This document shows, in pieces, positions 38,196 through 46,636 of a stretch of 64,000 bases of DNA (position 1 is the stretch's first letter; each line of letters begins with the position of its first letter). The notes beneath the pieces were generated by a model, which had not been told where the DNA came from, did not search any database, and worked only from the letters and a program-made list of their open reading frames with translations. This DNA is from Myceligenerans pegani (GTDB taxonomy: Bacteria; Actinomycetota; Actinomycetes; Actinomycetales; Cellulomonadaceae). The position numbers and the translations under genes were made by a program. Location of the stretch: the NCBI RefSeq assembly GCF_014892515.1, contig NZ_JADBGR010000018.1:20249-84248 (forward strand), read 5' to 3'.

Positions 38196-38726
38196 ATGGA
38201 GATCATCGTCGCGCCGTTCGACAAGCTGGACCCCGCCGTCGCCTACGACCTGTGGCGGCTGCGCCAGGACGTGTTCGTGGTCGAGCAGGACTGTCCGTAC
38301 CCGGATCTGGACGGCCGTGACCTGGAGCCGACGACCGCGCACGTGGTGCTTCTCGGCCCCGTGGACGACGCCGACCGCCGCCTCCCGGGCGCCGCGGGAG
38401 ACGCCGGGCGCCCCGTCCTCGGCACCGCGCGCGTGCTGGACGACGGCGACGTCTGGCGGATCGGCCGCGTGTGCCTCGACCGCGCGGCCCGGGGACAGGG
38501 CCTCGCCGACGACGTCATGCGCGCGGGACTCGCACACATCGACGCCGTCGGCGACGGCCGCGACGCCGTGCTGGACGCCCAGGCCCCGCTGGCGGGCTGG
38601 TACGCCACGTTCGGCTTCACCCGGGACGGCGAGGACTTCCTCGAGGACGGCATCCCCCACACCCCGATGCGCCTGCGCCGGCCGGAGCCGGCCCGGCACC
38701 GAGTTACCCGCGCCGGGGCAGGATGA
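38196..38726 (+). CDS. GNAT-family N-acetyltransferase, ElaA-like
   Basis: The 176-residue protein matches ElaA: LWRLRQDVFVVEQDCPYPDLDGRDLEPTTAHVVL at the start, RIGRVCLDRAARGQGLADDVM for acetyl-CoA binding, and the late LDAQAPLAGWYATFGF with the terminal EDGIPHTPMRL. The substrate is unknown. ATG 38196 is chosen; a -10-like GACAAT lies 6 nt upstream. Its 3' end overlaps the end of the convergent glycosyltransferase gene by 23 bp. Confidence 0.9.
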   Translation: MEIIVAPFDKLDPAVAYDLWRLRQDVFVVEQDCPYPDLDGRDLEPTTAHVVLLGPVDDADRRLPGAAGDAGRPVLGTARVLDDGDVWRIGRVCLDRAARGQGLADDVMRAGLAHIDAVGDGRDAVLDAQAPLAGWYATFGFTRDGEDFLEDGIPHTPMRLRRPEPARHRVTRAGAG

Positions 38727-39831
38727 TGCGGGCCATCTCCGTGCGGTAGCGGGCCACGCCGAACCGTTCCTCGGCGTCCTTGCGGCCCGCCGCGGCGAGC
38801 CTCGCCGCCCTCTCCGGGTCGTCCAGCAGCTCGGCGACCGCGTCGGCCAGGGCACCGGGGTCGCCGGGCGGGACGCTCCGCCCGGTCTCGCCGTCGCGCA
38901 CGATCTCGGCCAGGCCCTGCGTGCGGCTCGCCACCAAGGGCCGCTCGGCGCGCAGCGCCTGGACCGCGACGTTCCCGAAGGGTTCGACGCGGGAGGGGAC
39001 CACGACGACGTCGGCCCGGGCGAACCACACCCACGGGTCGGCGTACCCGACGAAGTCGACCGCCCCGGCGAGGTCGGGCCGGGAGGCCCGGGCCCGCAGC
39101 TCGTCCTCGAACCACTCGTAGCCGGCGAAGACCGAACCGCACAGCGTCAGGCGTACGTCGCGGCCGTCCCCGCGCAGCCGGGCGACCGCGTCCAGCGCGA
39201 CGTCGGTCCCCTTGCGCGGCGACAGCCGCCCCACCAGGACGACGTGCGCGCCCTGGGGACCGCCGTCGGGCACGGGCCGATCGCCGTCGGGCCCCGGGAC
39301 GCCGTTGTAGACGATCCGTGTCCGCCGCCGGAGGGCCGGGACGGCGCCGACGACGACGTCGCGCGCCGTCGCCGAGTTCACCACCACGTCCCGGGCGAGC
39401 AGGAGCGGTGCGTTGAGGCCCACGCGCACCGGGAGCGCGGCGTCCGCCTCCGCCTCGTGCACGTGGCACACGGGCGCGACCCCGGCGAGCCGCGAGACAC
39501 CGAGCCACACGGGAATGGTCACGGTGTTCACCACAACCGTGTGTGGCCGATGACGTCGGACGATGCCTACCATGCGCGGGGTCGTCCGCAGGGTGTGCAG
39601 GAACAGCCCGATGATCCCGCGAGGGTTCAGGTGGGCCTTGCGCAGCACCGGCATGTCGACGATCTCGACGTCGGCGCCCGCGTCCCGCAGTTCCCCGACG
39701 AGCGGCCCCTTCCTCGGAAGTGCGACGACGACTTCGGCCCCGGCTTCCCTGAGCGCCGTGGCGGTCTCGACCAGCTGCAGGTCGGATCCGTACAGTTCGG
39801 CGGATGCGTGGGCAAGGAGGACCGTCGTCAT
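38704..39831 (-). CDS. Glycosyltransferase family 4 protein
   Basis: The 375-residue enzyme starts at ATG 39831 (MTTVLLAHASAELYGSDLQLVE, a GT4 start with the glycine-rich GSD turn). VCHVHEAEAD, IVYNGVPGPD, VVLVGRLSPRKGTDVALDAV and the retaining-GT region VVVPSRVEPFGNVAVQALRAERPLVAS are visible. It probably works with the sugar transferase encoded divergently at 40.1 kb in exopolysaccharide or glycolipid synthesis. The frame extends upstream to 40155, but that part is non-coding in character. Confidence 0.88.
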   Translation of the reverse strand: MTTVLLAHASAELYGSDLQLVETATALREAGAEVVVALPRKGPLVGELRDAGADVEIVDMPVLRKAHLNPRGIIGLFLHTLRTTPRMVGIVRRHRPHTVVVNTVTIPVWLGVSRLAGVAPVCHVHEAEADAALPVRVGLNAPLLLARDVVVNSATARDVVVGAVPALRRRTRIVYNGVPGPDGDRPVPDGGPQGAHVVLVGRLSPRKGTDVALDAVARLRGDGRDVRLTLCGSVFAGYEWFEDELRARASRPDLAGAVDFVGYADPWVWFARADVVVVPSRVEPFGNVAVQALRAERPLVASRTQGLAEIVRDGETGRSVPPGDPGALADAVAELLDDPERAARLAAAGRKDAEERFGVARYRTEMARIILPRRG

Positions 39832-40097
39832 GTCTGAACTGTGCCATCCGACCGCTCTCGGACGCCTGTCGAGGCCGGGATGACGTGCTGGACGAGGCGC
39901 CGACACGCTCATCACGAAACGCGGGATATCGGATGAAATCGCGGGTGAACTTGCGATGAACGACAGGCAAGAGTGCACTTTCCGACTTACCGTGATCTCG
40001 GCCCTGGACAACATCGGGGTCCCGTACTTCGCCCGGAGAACTCGCCCGGAGAACCCTGACAGGCACCGATCACCGAAGAATCTGAGGGGAATCACGC
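39832..40097. other. Divergent intergenic region upstream of the glycosyltransferase and sugar transferase genes
   Basis: These 266 bp include a more A+T-rich stretch (39900-40000) expected to hold both promoters. I saw no gene, hairpin or repeat in it. Confidence 0.5.
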
Positions 40098-41618
40098 GTG
40101 ACGACAGAGGCCGTGATCGCCCAGGCCCCAGCCTTGGCCGGCGGCAGCACAGCATCTCAGGGCCAGACCACGCCCAGCGCCATGCCCGCCGCGGACGGGA
40201 TCCGCTCCGTTCCGCTCCGGTGGCAGTCGCGGCATCGCGGTCTGGTCCGGATGACCGATGCCCTCGTGGTGGCGGGAGCCGCGGTGGCGGCCTGTGCCGT
40301 GCAGCTCGTGCGCCCGGCCGGCGACGTCGACCCCGTCGCGGTGCCCGTGCTCCTGGCCGCGGTGGTCGCCTGGCTGCTCGCCCTCACGTCGAGCAAGGCC
40401 TACGACTGGCATCTCTTCGGGGGCGGGATGTCCGAGTACCGGCGGGTGCTCGGCGCCACGTGGAAGACCTTCAGCGTCGTCGCGATCGTCGCCTGGCTCG
40501 CGATGCTCCCGGGCGTGCGCGACGTGGTCTTCGTGGCGTTCCCGCTCGGCGTCGCGGGCCTCCTCGCGACGAGGTTCGCCTGGCGCCGTCGCATCCTGCG
40601 CCTGCGCGAGCAGCGTGCCGACTGCATGACCGACGTCGTCGCCGTCGGGCATCGGGTCCAGATCTCCCGGCTCGCCGCGACGATGGCCGACGCGCCGGAC
40701 CACGGGTTTCGCGTCGTCGGCGCCTGCGTCCCCGCCGGCGAGGCCGAGGCCGGCGAGCTGATCGACGGCGTGCCGGTGCTCGGCCATCCGGACCAGGCCG
40801 GCGAGGCCGCCGAGCGCGTCGGCGCGGGAGCGGTGGTGGTGAGCAGCTCGCACGAGATCACCGCCGACGTCGTCCGCCGCCTGGGCTGGGCCCTGGAGGA
40901 GCGCGGGATCGATCTGATGCTCACGACGGAGCTGGCCGACGTCGCGCTGCCGCGGATCAGCGTCTCGCCGGTGCCGGGCATGTCGCTGCTGCACGTGGAC
41001 CTGCCGAGGTTCAGCGGCCCCAAGTACGTCGTGAAGCAGGTGATGGACGCGTCGCTGGCGCTCGTGCTCACGGTGCTGGCGGCGCCGCTGATCGGGATCC
41101 TCGCGCTGGCCGTCGCCGTCACCAGCCACGGGCCGCCGTTCTACGTCTCCGAGCGCGTGGGCCGGGGCGGCCGCATCTTCTCCATGGTCAAGCTCCGCAC
41201 GATGCGCACGGACGCCGACCGCCTCCTCCCCGCGCTGTCGGCGGAGGACGACGGCGCGGGCCTGCTGTTCAAGATGCGCGACGACCCCCGGGTGACCGCG
41301 ATCGGACGCGTGCTGCGCCGCTACTCGCTCGACGAGCTGCCGCAGCTCTTCAACGTCCTGGCCGGCCACATGAGCCTGGTCGGCCCGCGGCCGCCCCTGC
41401 CCCACGAGGCCGCCGAGTACGAGGAGCGGATGCGTCGCCGCCTGCTGGTCAAGCCGGGGATGACAGGGCTGTGGCAGGTCCGGGGCCGGTCGGACCTGTC
41501 CTGGGACGAGACCGTGCGGTGCGACGTGTACTACGCCGAGAACTGGACGCCGCAGCTCGACCTGCTCATCCTCGCCGACACGGTCCGCGCGGTGATCAGC
41601 GCGAAGGGCGCGTACTGA
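40098..41618 (+). CDS. Polyprenyl-phosphate sugar-1-phosphate transferase (exopolysaccharide glycosylphosphotransferase)
   Basis: The 506-residue enzyme begins at GTG 40098 after GAGGGG. Four N-terminal membrane helices and a Rossmann-like domain (about 170-285) precede the catalytic bacterial-sugar-transferase domain: KYVVKQVMDASLALVLTVLAAPLIGILALAV, YVSERVGRGGRIFSMVKLRTM, IGRVLRRYSLDELPQLFNVLAGHMSLVGPRPPLPHE and VKPGMTGLWQVRGRSDLSWDE. It loads the first sugar phosphate onto undecaprenyl phosphate at the membrane, the priming step of polysaccharide synthesis. No full polysaccharide cluster follows. Confidence 0.93.
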   Translation: MTTEAVIAQAPALAGGSTASQGQTTPSAMPAADGIRSVPLRWQSRHRGLVRMTDALVVAGAAVAACAVQLVRPAGDVDPVAVPVLLAAVVAWLLALTSSKAYDWHLFGGGMSEYRRVLGATWKTFSVVAIVAWLAMLPGVRDVVFVAFPLGVAGLLATRFAWRRRILRLREQRADCMTDVVAVGHRVQISRLAATMADAPDHGFRVVGACVPAGEAEAGELIDGVPVLGHPDQAGEAAERVGAGAVVVSSSHEITADVVRRLGWALEERGIDLMLTTELADVALPRISVSPVPGMSLLHVDLPRFSGPKYVVKQVMDASLALVLTVLAAPLIGILALAVAVTSHGPPFYVSERVGRGGRIFSMVKLRTMRTDADRLLPALSAEDDGAGLLFKMRDDPRVTAIGRVLRRYSLDELPQLFNVLAGHMSLVGPRPPLPHEAAEYEERMRRRLLVKPGMTGLWQVRGRSDLSWDETVRCDVYYAENWTPQLDLLILADTVRAVISAKGAY

Positions 41619-41785
41619 GCGGCGGTCGCTCGCGCGCGCCGCGGGGAACGAACCGCATGGTGCCGGGCCTCTCCTCCGCGGGGCGGAATTCCCGCTCCGC
41701 CGATCTCCTCCCACGATGTCCTCCTGGCGGCGGATGCGGCACGCCGTCGCGCGCGGCGACGATGGTCGCGAGCGAAGGAGGAGAA

Positions 41786-43117
41786 ATGTTCCGATCAGGA
41801 AAGACGTACCGTTCACGGCGCAGTGCGCGAGTGCTCGCCGGGGCCCTGCTGGCCCTGGCGGTCCCGGTCGCGGGCGTGGCCGCGGCGGCTCCGGCGTCGT
41901 CCGCCGCGGGACCCGGCGAGGTAGACGCGCAGGAGCGGCTCGTCGCCGAGATCAGCGAGGCGGTCGCCGAGGCGAAGCGGATCCAGGACGCCCGGACGGA
42001 CGGCCCGCAGGCGCGGAGCGCCGAGCCCGGTGGTCCGGCGTCGGACGACGTGGACGAGACGCTCGACGACGCGGTCGCCGCCGTCGTGGCCGACGGCGCG
42101 CTGGGTGCCACCGCCCGCGTCGAGGCGCCCGGCGTGCGCTGGGCGGGCGCGGCCGGGCTCCGCGAGCTCGGCGGCGACAACCGCGCGACCACGCACGACC
42201 GGTTCCGCGTGGCGAGCAACACCAAGACCATGGTGGCCACGCTCGCGATGCAGGAGGTCGAGCGGGGCACGTGGACGCTCGACACGACGGTCGAGGACGT
42301 GCTGCCCGGTGTGCTGCCGACGGAGGTCGGGAGCGTCGTGACCGTCGAGCAGCTCATGAGCCACCGCTCCGGGGCTCCGTCGCTGCACATCCAGCAGATG
42401 ATCCTCGACCGCGTGGCCGACCCTGAGTCGTGGGAGGACTTCGCTGACGCGTTCGAGCAGCGGTACACCATCGACGACCACCTGACCACGATCGACGCCA
42501 CGCCGTGGGAGTTCGAGCCCGGCACCGGCGGGAACTACTCGAACGCGGGCTACGTCCTGCTCGGCCTCATGCTGGAGGAGGAGACCGGGTGGCCCCTCGA
42601 CACGCTGCTGAAGTGGCGCGTCTTCCTGCCCGCCGGGATGTGGCACGCCGACTACCCGACCGAGCCGGGCGTCCGCGGCCCCTTCATGGTGGGCGCGGCG
42701 TACTTCGGCGAGGGGGCCTGGGAATCGCTGGACGAGTGGGACCCGACGATGTTCGCCGGCGCCGGCGCGGCGACGGCCACCACGCGGGACCTCAACCGGC
42801 TGAACGAGGCGCTGTTCTCGGGCCGGCTCGTCTCGCCGGAGACCGCCGAGGACATGCTCACGCCGCGCGGCCCCTTGTTCGGCGGCGCCATCGAGTACGG
42901 GCTGGGCGTCTACCGGGTCCCGGACCCGTGCAACGACGGCGAGTACCTCTACGGGCACGACGGCGGCGCGCTGGGCACGGTGAGCATCAACTGGTCCTCG
43001 CCCGACGGCGAGCGTCAGATCACCCTCGGCGTCAACGCCCGCGACTACAGCGGCAGCGAGACCCCGCTGTACGACCTCGACGAGCTGCTGACCCCGATGC
43101 TGCTGGCCACCTGCTGA
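41786..43117 (+). CDS. Secreted serine hydrolase, beta-lactamase class C / penicillin-binding-protein fold
   Basis: The 443-residue protein has a signal peptide (residues 1 to about 35, ending AVPVAGVAAAAPASSA). The catalytic motifs are SxxK as Ser144-N-T-Lys147 (ASNTKTM), YxN as Y251-S-N, and a KTG equivalent H391-D-G. It is like D-alanyl-D-alanine carboxypeptidase R61 and EstB-type esterases. The natural substrate may be peptidoglycan peptides or an ester; resistance is not implied. AAGGAGGAG precedes ATG 41786. An open frame runs far upstream of it but has no coding character. Confidence 0.9.
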   Translation: MFRSGKTYRSRRSARVLAGALLALAVPVAGVAAAAPASSAAGPGEVDAQERLVAEISEAVAEAKRIQDARTDGPQARSAEPGGPASDDVDETLDDAVAAVVADGALGATARVEAPGVRWAGAAGLRELGGDNRATTHDRFRVASNTKTMVATLAMQEVERGTWTLDTTVEDVLPGVLPTEVGSVVTVEQLMSHRSGAPSLHIQQMILDRVADPESWEDFADAFEQRYTIDDHLTTIDATPWEFEPGTGGNYSNAGYVLLGLMLEEETGWPLDTLLKWRVFLPAGMWHADYPTEPGVRGPFMVGAAYFGEGAWESLDEWDPTMFAGAGAATATTRDLNRLNEALFSGRLVSPETAEDMLTPRGPLFGGAIEYGLGVYRVPDPCNDGEYLYGHDGGALGTVSINWSSPDGERQITLGVNARDYSGSETPLYDLDELLTPMLLATC

Positions 43118-43139
43118 CCGGCAGCACGAGCCGACCCGG

Positions 43140-43230
43140 GGCATGAGCTTCCCGTCCGCGCCGTGAAGCTCCCGCGCATCGCCCGAGAGGGCGTGTCGGG
43201 AGGCTCATGTCTCGGACGGGAAGCTCATGC
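43140..43230. repeat. Modular palindromic intergenic repeat, copy B
   Basis: The outer arms 43142-43158 and 43213-43229 are perfect 17-bp inverted repeats carrying CATGAGCTTCCCG / CGGGAAGCTCATG. Inner copies of the same motif flank a core (43172-43188) identical to copy A at 18380-18396. The element lies between the convergent beta-lactamase-fold gene and a small membrane-protein gene, in the position of a terminator. Confidence 0.82.
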
Positions 43231-43238
43231 TCGGAACC

Positions 43239-43598
43239 TCAGTTCCAGAAGACCGCGACGAGGATGTTCAGCAGCGTCAGGCCGAGGACCGCGCCCTTGA
43301 GGCCCTGCGAGACGTTCTCGCCCCTGCGCACCGCGATCTGGGCCACGATCGCCACCGCCAGCGCGACGACCAGTTTGACGCCGATCTTGGCCATGGACGG
43401 GCCGTCGCCCTCGAACGCGCCGACCGACGCCATCTCGCCGATGCCGACCATGATGACGCCGGCCACCACGGCGCCCCACGCCCCGTGCGTCACCGCCTTG
43501 TAGAGCGCCTTGCTCCGCATGGACGCGATGGTGCCGCCGAACACGAGGGCCCAGCTCGCGAAGTGCACGAACACGAAGACGTTGTAGAGAAACTCCAT
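43239..43598 (-). CDS. Small integral membrane protein, unknown function
   Basis: The 119-residue product from ATG 43598 has four hydrophobic helices (FLYNVFVFVHFASWALVFGG, AWGAVVAGVIMVGIGEMAS, KIGVKLVVALAVAIVAQIAV, LKGAVLGLTLLNILVAVFW). Histidines and conserved glycines in the first helices recall small haem-binding or DUF-type membrane proteins, but I cannot assign a family. A 14-residue in-frame extension upstream is unlikely. It is divergent from the sulfur assimilation operon. Confidence 0.78.
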   Translation of the reverse strand: MEFLYNVFVFVHFASWALVFGGTIASMRSKALYKAVTHGAWGAVVAGVIMVGIGEMASVGAFEGDGPSMAKIGVKLVVALAVAIVAQIAVRRGENVSQGLKGAVLGLTLLNILVAVFWN

Positions 43599-43712
43599 GC
43601 TCGGCAGCCTAGCCCGCGTCCTGCGTGTGACGCGTGACACATTGACGCAGTCGATCGTTCATATCGGTATCCACGATGTGAGAAGGGGATTACGAACGCC
43701 ATCCCCGGTGGT

Positions 43713-43718
43713 TAAGGT
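43713..43718 (+). promoter_or_regulatory. -10 box of the Cys-containing leader ORF
   Basis: TAAGGT ends 7 nt before GTG 43726. A weak -35 (TTACGA, 43690-43695) is 17 bp upstream. Confidence 0.5.
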
Positions 43719-43725
43719 CGACACC

Positions 43726-43824
43726 GTGATCCGGTCGATGCGCCCCGAGACGATGCACGGCACGCGAATGTGCTCGTGTCTTCTGGCGTACGCCGGCGAT
43801 CGACGCCCCTCTCGGGACGGCTGA
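43726..43824 (+). CDS. Putative Cys-containing leader peptide of the sulfur-assimilation operon
   Basis: A 32-residue ORF starts at GTG 43726 and ends at TGA 43824, 62 nt before the sulfite reductase ATG. Its centre reads MHGTRMCSCLLAYAG, with two Cys codons close together. In mycobacteria, leaderless short ORFs rich in Cys codons act as cysteine-responsive attenuators of sulfur genes, so a similar role is inferred. Internal ATGs at 43753 and 43768 would also include the Cys codons. A -10 box fits a leaderless start at the GTG. Confidence 0.5.
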   Translation: MIRSMRPETMHGTRMCSCLLAYAGDRRPSRDG

Positions 43825-43886
43825 TCTTCCTGCCGTCGTACGCCGCCCCGACCGACCAGCGAACGACGGACGAGGATCACATTCAC

Positions 43887-45644
43887 ATGACTCAGGCACC
43901 CGAGCACGCCTCCGCGCGCCCGACGACGTCGGACGCGGACACGCCCGCCACCGGCCCCGCCGCAGCCAAGGCCCGCCCCGCTCGCGCGGCGCGCCCCAAC
44001 GGTCAGTGGAAGATCGACGGCACCACCCCGCTGAACCACAACGAGGAGTTCAAGCAGGAGTCGGACCCGCTCCAGGTGCGCGAACGCATCGAGCAGATCT
44101 ACGCCCGCGAGGGCTTCGACGCCATCACCGACGACGACCTGCACGGCCGCTTCCGCTGGTGGGGCCTCTACACGCAGCGCAAGCCCGGGATCGACGGCGG
44201 CAAGACCGCCACGCTGGAACCGCACGAGCTCGAGGACCGCTACTTCATGCTGCGCGTCCGCATCGACGGCGGCGCCCTGAGCACCCACCAGCTCCGCACG
44301 ATCGCGCAGATCAGCAAGGACTTCGGCCGCGGCTCCGCCGACATCACCGACCGGCAGAACATCCAGCTCCACTGGATCGAGGTCGAGAGCGTCCCCGAGA
44401 TCTGGCGCCGCCTGGAGTCCGTGGGCCTGTCCACCACCGAGGCGTGCGGCGACGTCCCGCGCGTCATCCTCGGCAGCCCGGTGGCCGGCATCGCCCAGGA
44501 CGAGATCATCGACCCCACGCCGGTCATCGAGGAGATCCAGGAGCGCTTCATCGGCGACCCGTCGCTGGCGAACCTGCCCCGCAAGTTCAAGTCCGCCATC
44601 ACCGGCCACCCCAGCCTCGACGTCGTGCACGAGATCAACGACATCTCCTTCGTCGGCGTCGAGCACCCCGAACTCGGCGCGGGCTACGACCTCTGGGTCG
44701 GCGGCGGCCTCTCCACCGCGCCACGCCTCGCCGAGCGCCTCGGCGTGTTCGTCACCGAGGAGCAGGCCCCGGACGTGTGGCACGGCGTGGTGCGCATCTT
44801 CCGCGACTACGGCTACCGCCGCCTGCGCAACAAGGCCCGCCTCAAGTTCCTCCTCAAGGACTGGGGCACCGAGAAGTTCCGCCAGGTGCTGCAGGACGAG
44901 TACCTCGGGTACGAGCTCCCCGACGGGATCGAGCCCCCGCTGCCGTCGTCGGACAACGACCACGTCGGCGTGCACCCGCAGAAGGGCGGGAAGTTCTACA
45001 TCGGCGTCGCACCGACCGTGGGCCGGGTGTCGGGCGACATCCTCGCCCGCGTCGCCGACCTCGCCGAGGAGCACGGCAGCGAGCGCGTGCGCCTCACCCC
45101 GCACCAGAAGCTGCTCGTGCTCGACGTGCCGGGCGAGCGGGTGAAGTCGCTGTCCAAGGCGCTCGCGGGGCTCGGCCTGCACGCACGGCCCAGCGAGTTC
45201 CGCCGTCGCACCATCGCGTGCACCGGCATCGAGTACTGCAAGCTGGCGATCGTCGAGACCAAGCAGAACGCGGCTGCCGCCGTCGACCAGCTCGAGCAGC
45301 GGCTCGGCGACCTGTCGCGGCTCACGCCGATCACCCTCAACGTCAACGGCTGCCCGAACTCGTGCGCACGGATCCAGACGGCCGACATCGGTCTCAAGGG
45401 CCAGCTCGTGATGGACGACGACGGCAACCAGGTTCCCGGCTTCCAGGTGCACCTGGGCGGCGGGCTCGCCTCGAAGGAACGCGACGAGGCCGGCCTCGGC
45501 CGGACCGTGCGCGGCCTCAAGGTGACGGCCGACGGCATCGCGGACTACGTCGAGCGCGTGACGCGCCAGTTCGAGAAGGAGCGCGAGGACGACGAGACCT
45601 TCGCGCAGTGGGCACATCGCGCGGACGAGGAGGCACTCCGATGA
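43887..45644 (+). CDS. sir: Assimilatory sulfite reductase (ferredoxin-type, siroheme)
   Basis: The 585-residue siroheme/[4Fe-4S] reductase has the four cluster ligands Cys445 and Cys451 (ACTGIEYCKLA) and Cys489 and Cys493 (NGCPNSCAR). FMLRVRIDGGALSTHQLRTIAQI and DITDRQNIQLHWI are the usual siroheme-pocket segments. Nitrite reductases share the fold, but the partner genes cysH and cysG point to sulfite reduction to sulfide. The first 45 residues are a disordered Ala/Pro-rich extension. ATG 43887 is the best start. The stop overlaps cysH (ATGA). Confidence 0.94.
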   Translation: MTQAPEHASARPTTSDADTPATGPAAAKARPARAARPNGQWKIDGTTPLNHNEEFKQESDPLQVRERIEQIYAREGFDAITDDDLHGRFRWWGLYTQRKPGIDGGKTATLEPHELEDRYFMLRVRIDGGALSTHQLRTIAQISKDFGRGSADITDRQNIQLHWIEVESVPEIWRRLESVGLSTTEACGDVPRVILGSPVAGIAQDEIIDPTPVIEEIQERFIGDPSLANLPRKFKSAITGHPSLDVVHEINDISFVGVEHPELGAGYDLWVGGGLSTAPRLAERLGVFVTEEQAPDVWHGVVRIFRDYGYRRLRNKARLKFLLKDWGTEKFRQVLQDEYLGYELPDGIEPPLPSSDNDHVGVHPQKGGKFYIGVAPTVGRVSGDILARVADLAEEHGSERVRLTPHQKLLVLDVPGERVKSLSKALAGLGLHARPSEFRRRTIACTGIEYCKLAIVETKQNAAAAVDQLEQRLGDLSRLTPITLNVNGCPNSCARIQTADIGLKGQLVMDDDGNQVPGFQVHLGGGLASKERDEAGLGRTVRGLKVTADGIADYVERVTRQFEKEREDDETFAQWAHRADEEALR

Positions 45645-46636
45645 GCGGGTCCCGTTCCGGTCCGACGGCGGTCGTGGGTGCGCCCACCGGCTCCGAGGAG
45701 CCTTCCTCCGCGGCGACGTCGGTGATCGATCCCGCGCCGGGCGGCGCGACGTCGACGATCGCGCCGGTCGCGGGCGGCGCGGCCACGAGTGTCGGCGGCA
45801 GCGTGTCGCGCCTGGCGCAGATCCGGGCGCGGGCGAAGGCCCGCGAGGAGGCCCGTGCCGCGGCGCGCGAGGCGCATGCGCACATCCGGGCCGGCGGCAT
45901 CCGCCGGCGTCGCACCCCGGAGGAACTGAAGAACGTGGTCGAGCGCGGGCAGGCCCTGCTGCACGGCACGTCGCTGCCGGGCGGGCCGGACACGCAGCGT
46001 GAGGCGTCGGCCGAGGCCGTGATCGCCTGGGCGGTGCGCGAGTTCGGGCCGTGGCTGGCGGTGGCGTCGTCGATGCAGGACACGGTCCTGGCCCACCTCG
46101 TCTCGAAGCAGCTGCCGTGGGTGGACGTGCTGTTCGGCGACACCGGCTACCACTTCGCCGAGACGATCGGGACGCGGGACGCGGCCGAGCTGTCGGTGGA
46201 CGTGAACATCGTGGACGTGCGCCCGGAGCTGACCGTGGCGGAGCAGGACGCGAAGTACGGGCCGCGGCTGTACGAGCGCGACCCCGAGCGGTGCTGCGCG
46301 ATGCGGAAGGTCGCCCCGATGCGCAAGGCGCTGCGCAACTACGAGGCCTGGGCGACCGGCCTGCGCCGCGGCGAGGCGTCGACGCGGCGGAACGCGCCGC
46401 TGATCACCTGGGACGAGAAGAACCAGGTGGTGAAGATCAACCCGCTCGCCGGCTGGACCGACGAGCAGGTGGACGAGTACGCGGCCGCGAACGGCCTGGT
46501 CGTGAACCCGCTGCTGGCCGACGGGTACCCGTCGATCGGGTGCGCGCCCTGCACCCAGCGTGTCGAGGCGGGCGCGGACAAGCGCTCCGGCCGCTGGGCC
46601 GGGCGCGACAAGGTGGAGTGCGGTCTGCATGGCTGA
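45641..46636 (+). CDS. cysH: Phosphoadenylyl- or adenylyl-sulfate reductase
   Basis: The 331-residue protein reduces (P)APS to sulfite. The paired cysteines Cys218-Cys219 (YERDPERCCAMRK) and Cys301/Cys304 (IGCAPCTQ) are the [4Fe-4S] ligands of the assimilatory APS-reductase type, and the catalytic Cys is in the C-terminal ECGLHG. SSMQDTVLAHL and FGDTGYHFAET mark the nucleotide-binding fold. The N-terminal 90 residues are an unusually long low-complexity and coiled segment (RARAKAREEARAAAREAHAH). Sulfate adenylyltransferase genes (cysDN or sat) do not follow. Confidence 0.94.
   Translation: MSGSRSGPTAVVGAPTGSEEPSSAATSVIDPAPGGATSTIAPVAGGAATSVGGSVSRLAQIRARAKAREEARAAAREAHAHIRAGGIRRRRTPEELKNVVERGQALLHGTSLPGGPDTQREASAEAVIAWAVREFGPWLAVASSMQDTVLAHLVSKQLPWVDVLFGDTGYHFAETIGTRDAAELSVDVNIVDVRPELTVAEQDAKYGPRLYERDPERCCAMRKVAPMRKALRNYEAWATGLRRGEASTRRNAPLITWDEKNQVVKINPLAGWTDEQVDEYAAANGLVVNPLLADGYPSIGCAPCTQRVEAGADKRSGRWAGRDKVECGLHG

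Noticed and set aside
39956..43117. 1053-codon open frame that would extend the beta-lactamase-fold protein upstream
   Set aside because: It crosses the sugar transferase gene out of frame. The signal peptide and ribosome-binding site at 41786 define the true start.
41786..43117. Antibiotic-resistance beta-lactamase
   Set aside because: The SxxK, YxN and HxG motifs show only the serine-hydrolase fold. Most such actinobacterial proteins are peptidases or esterases, and no resistance context is present.
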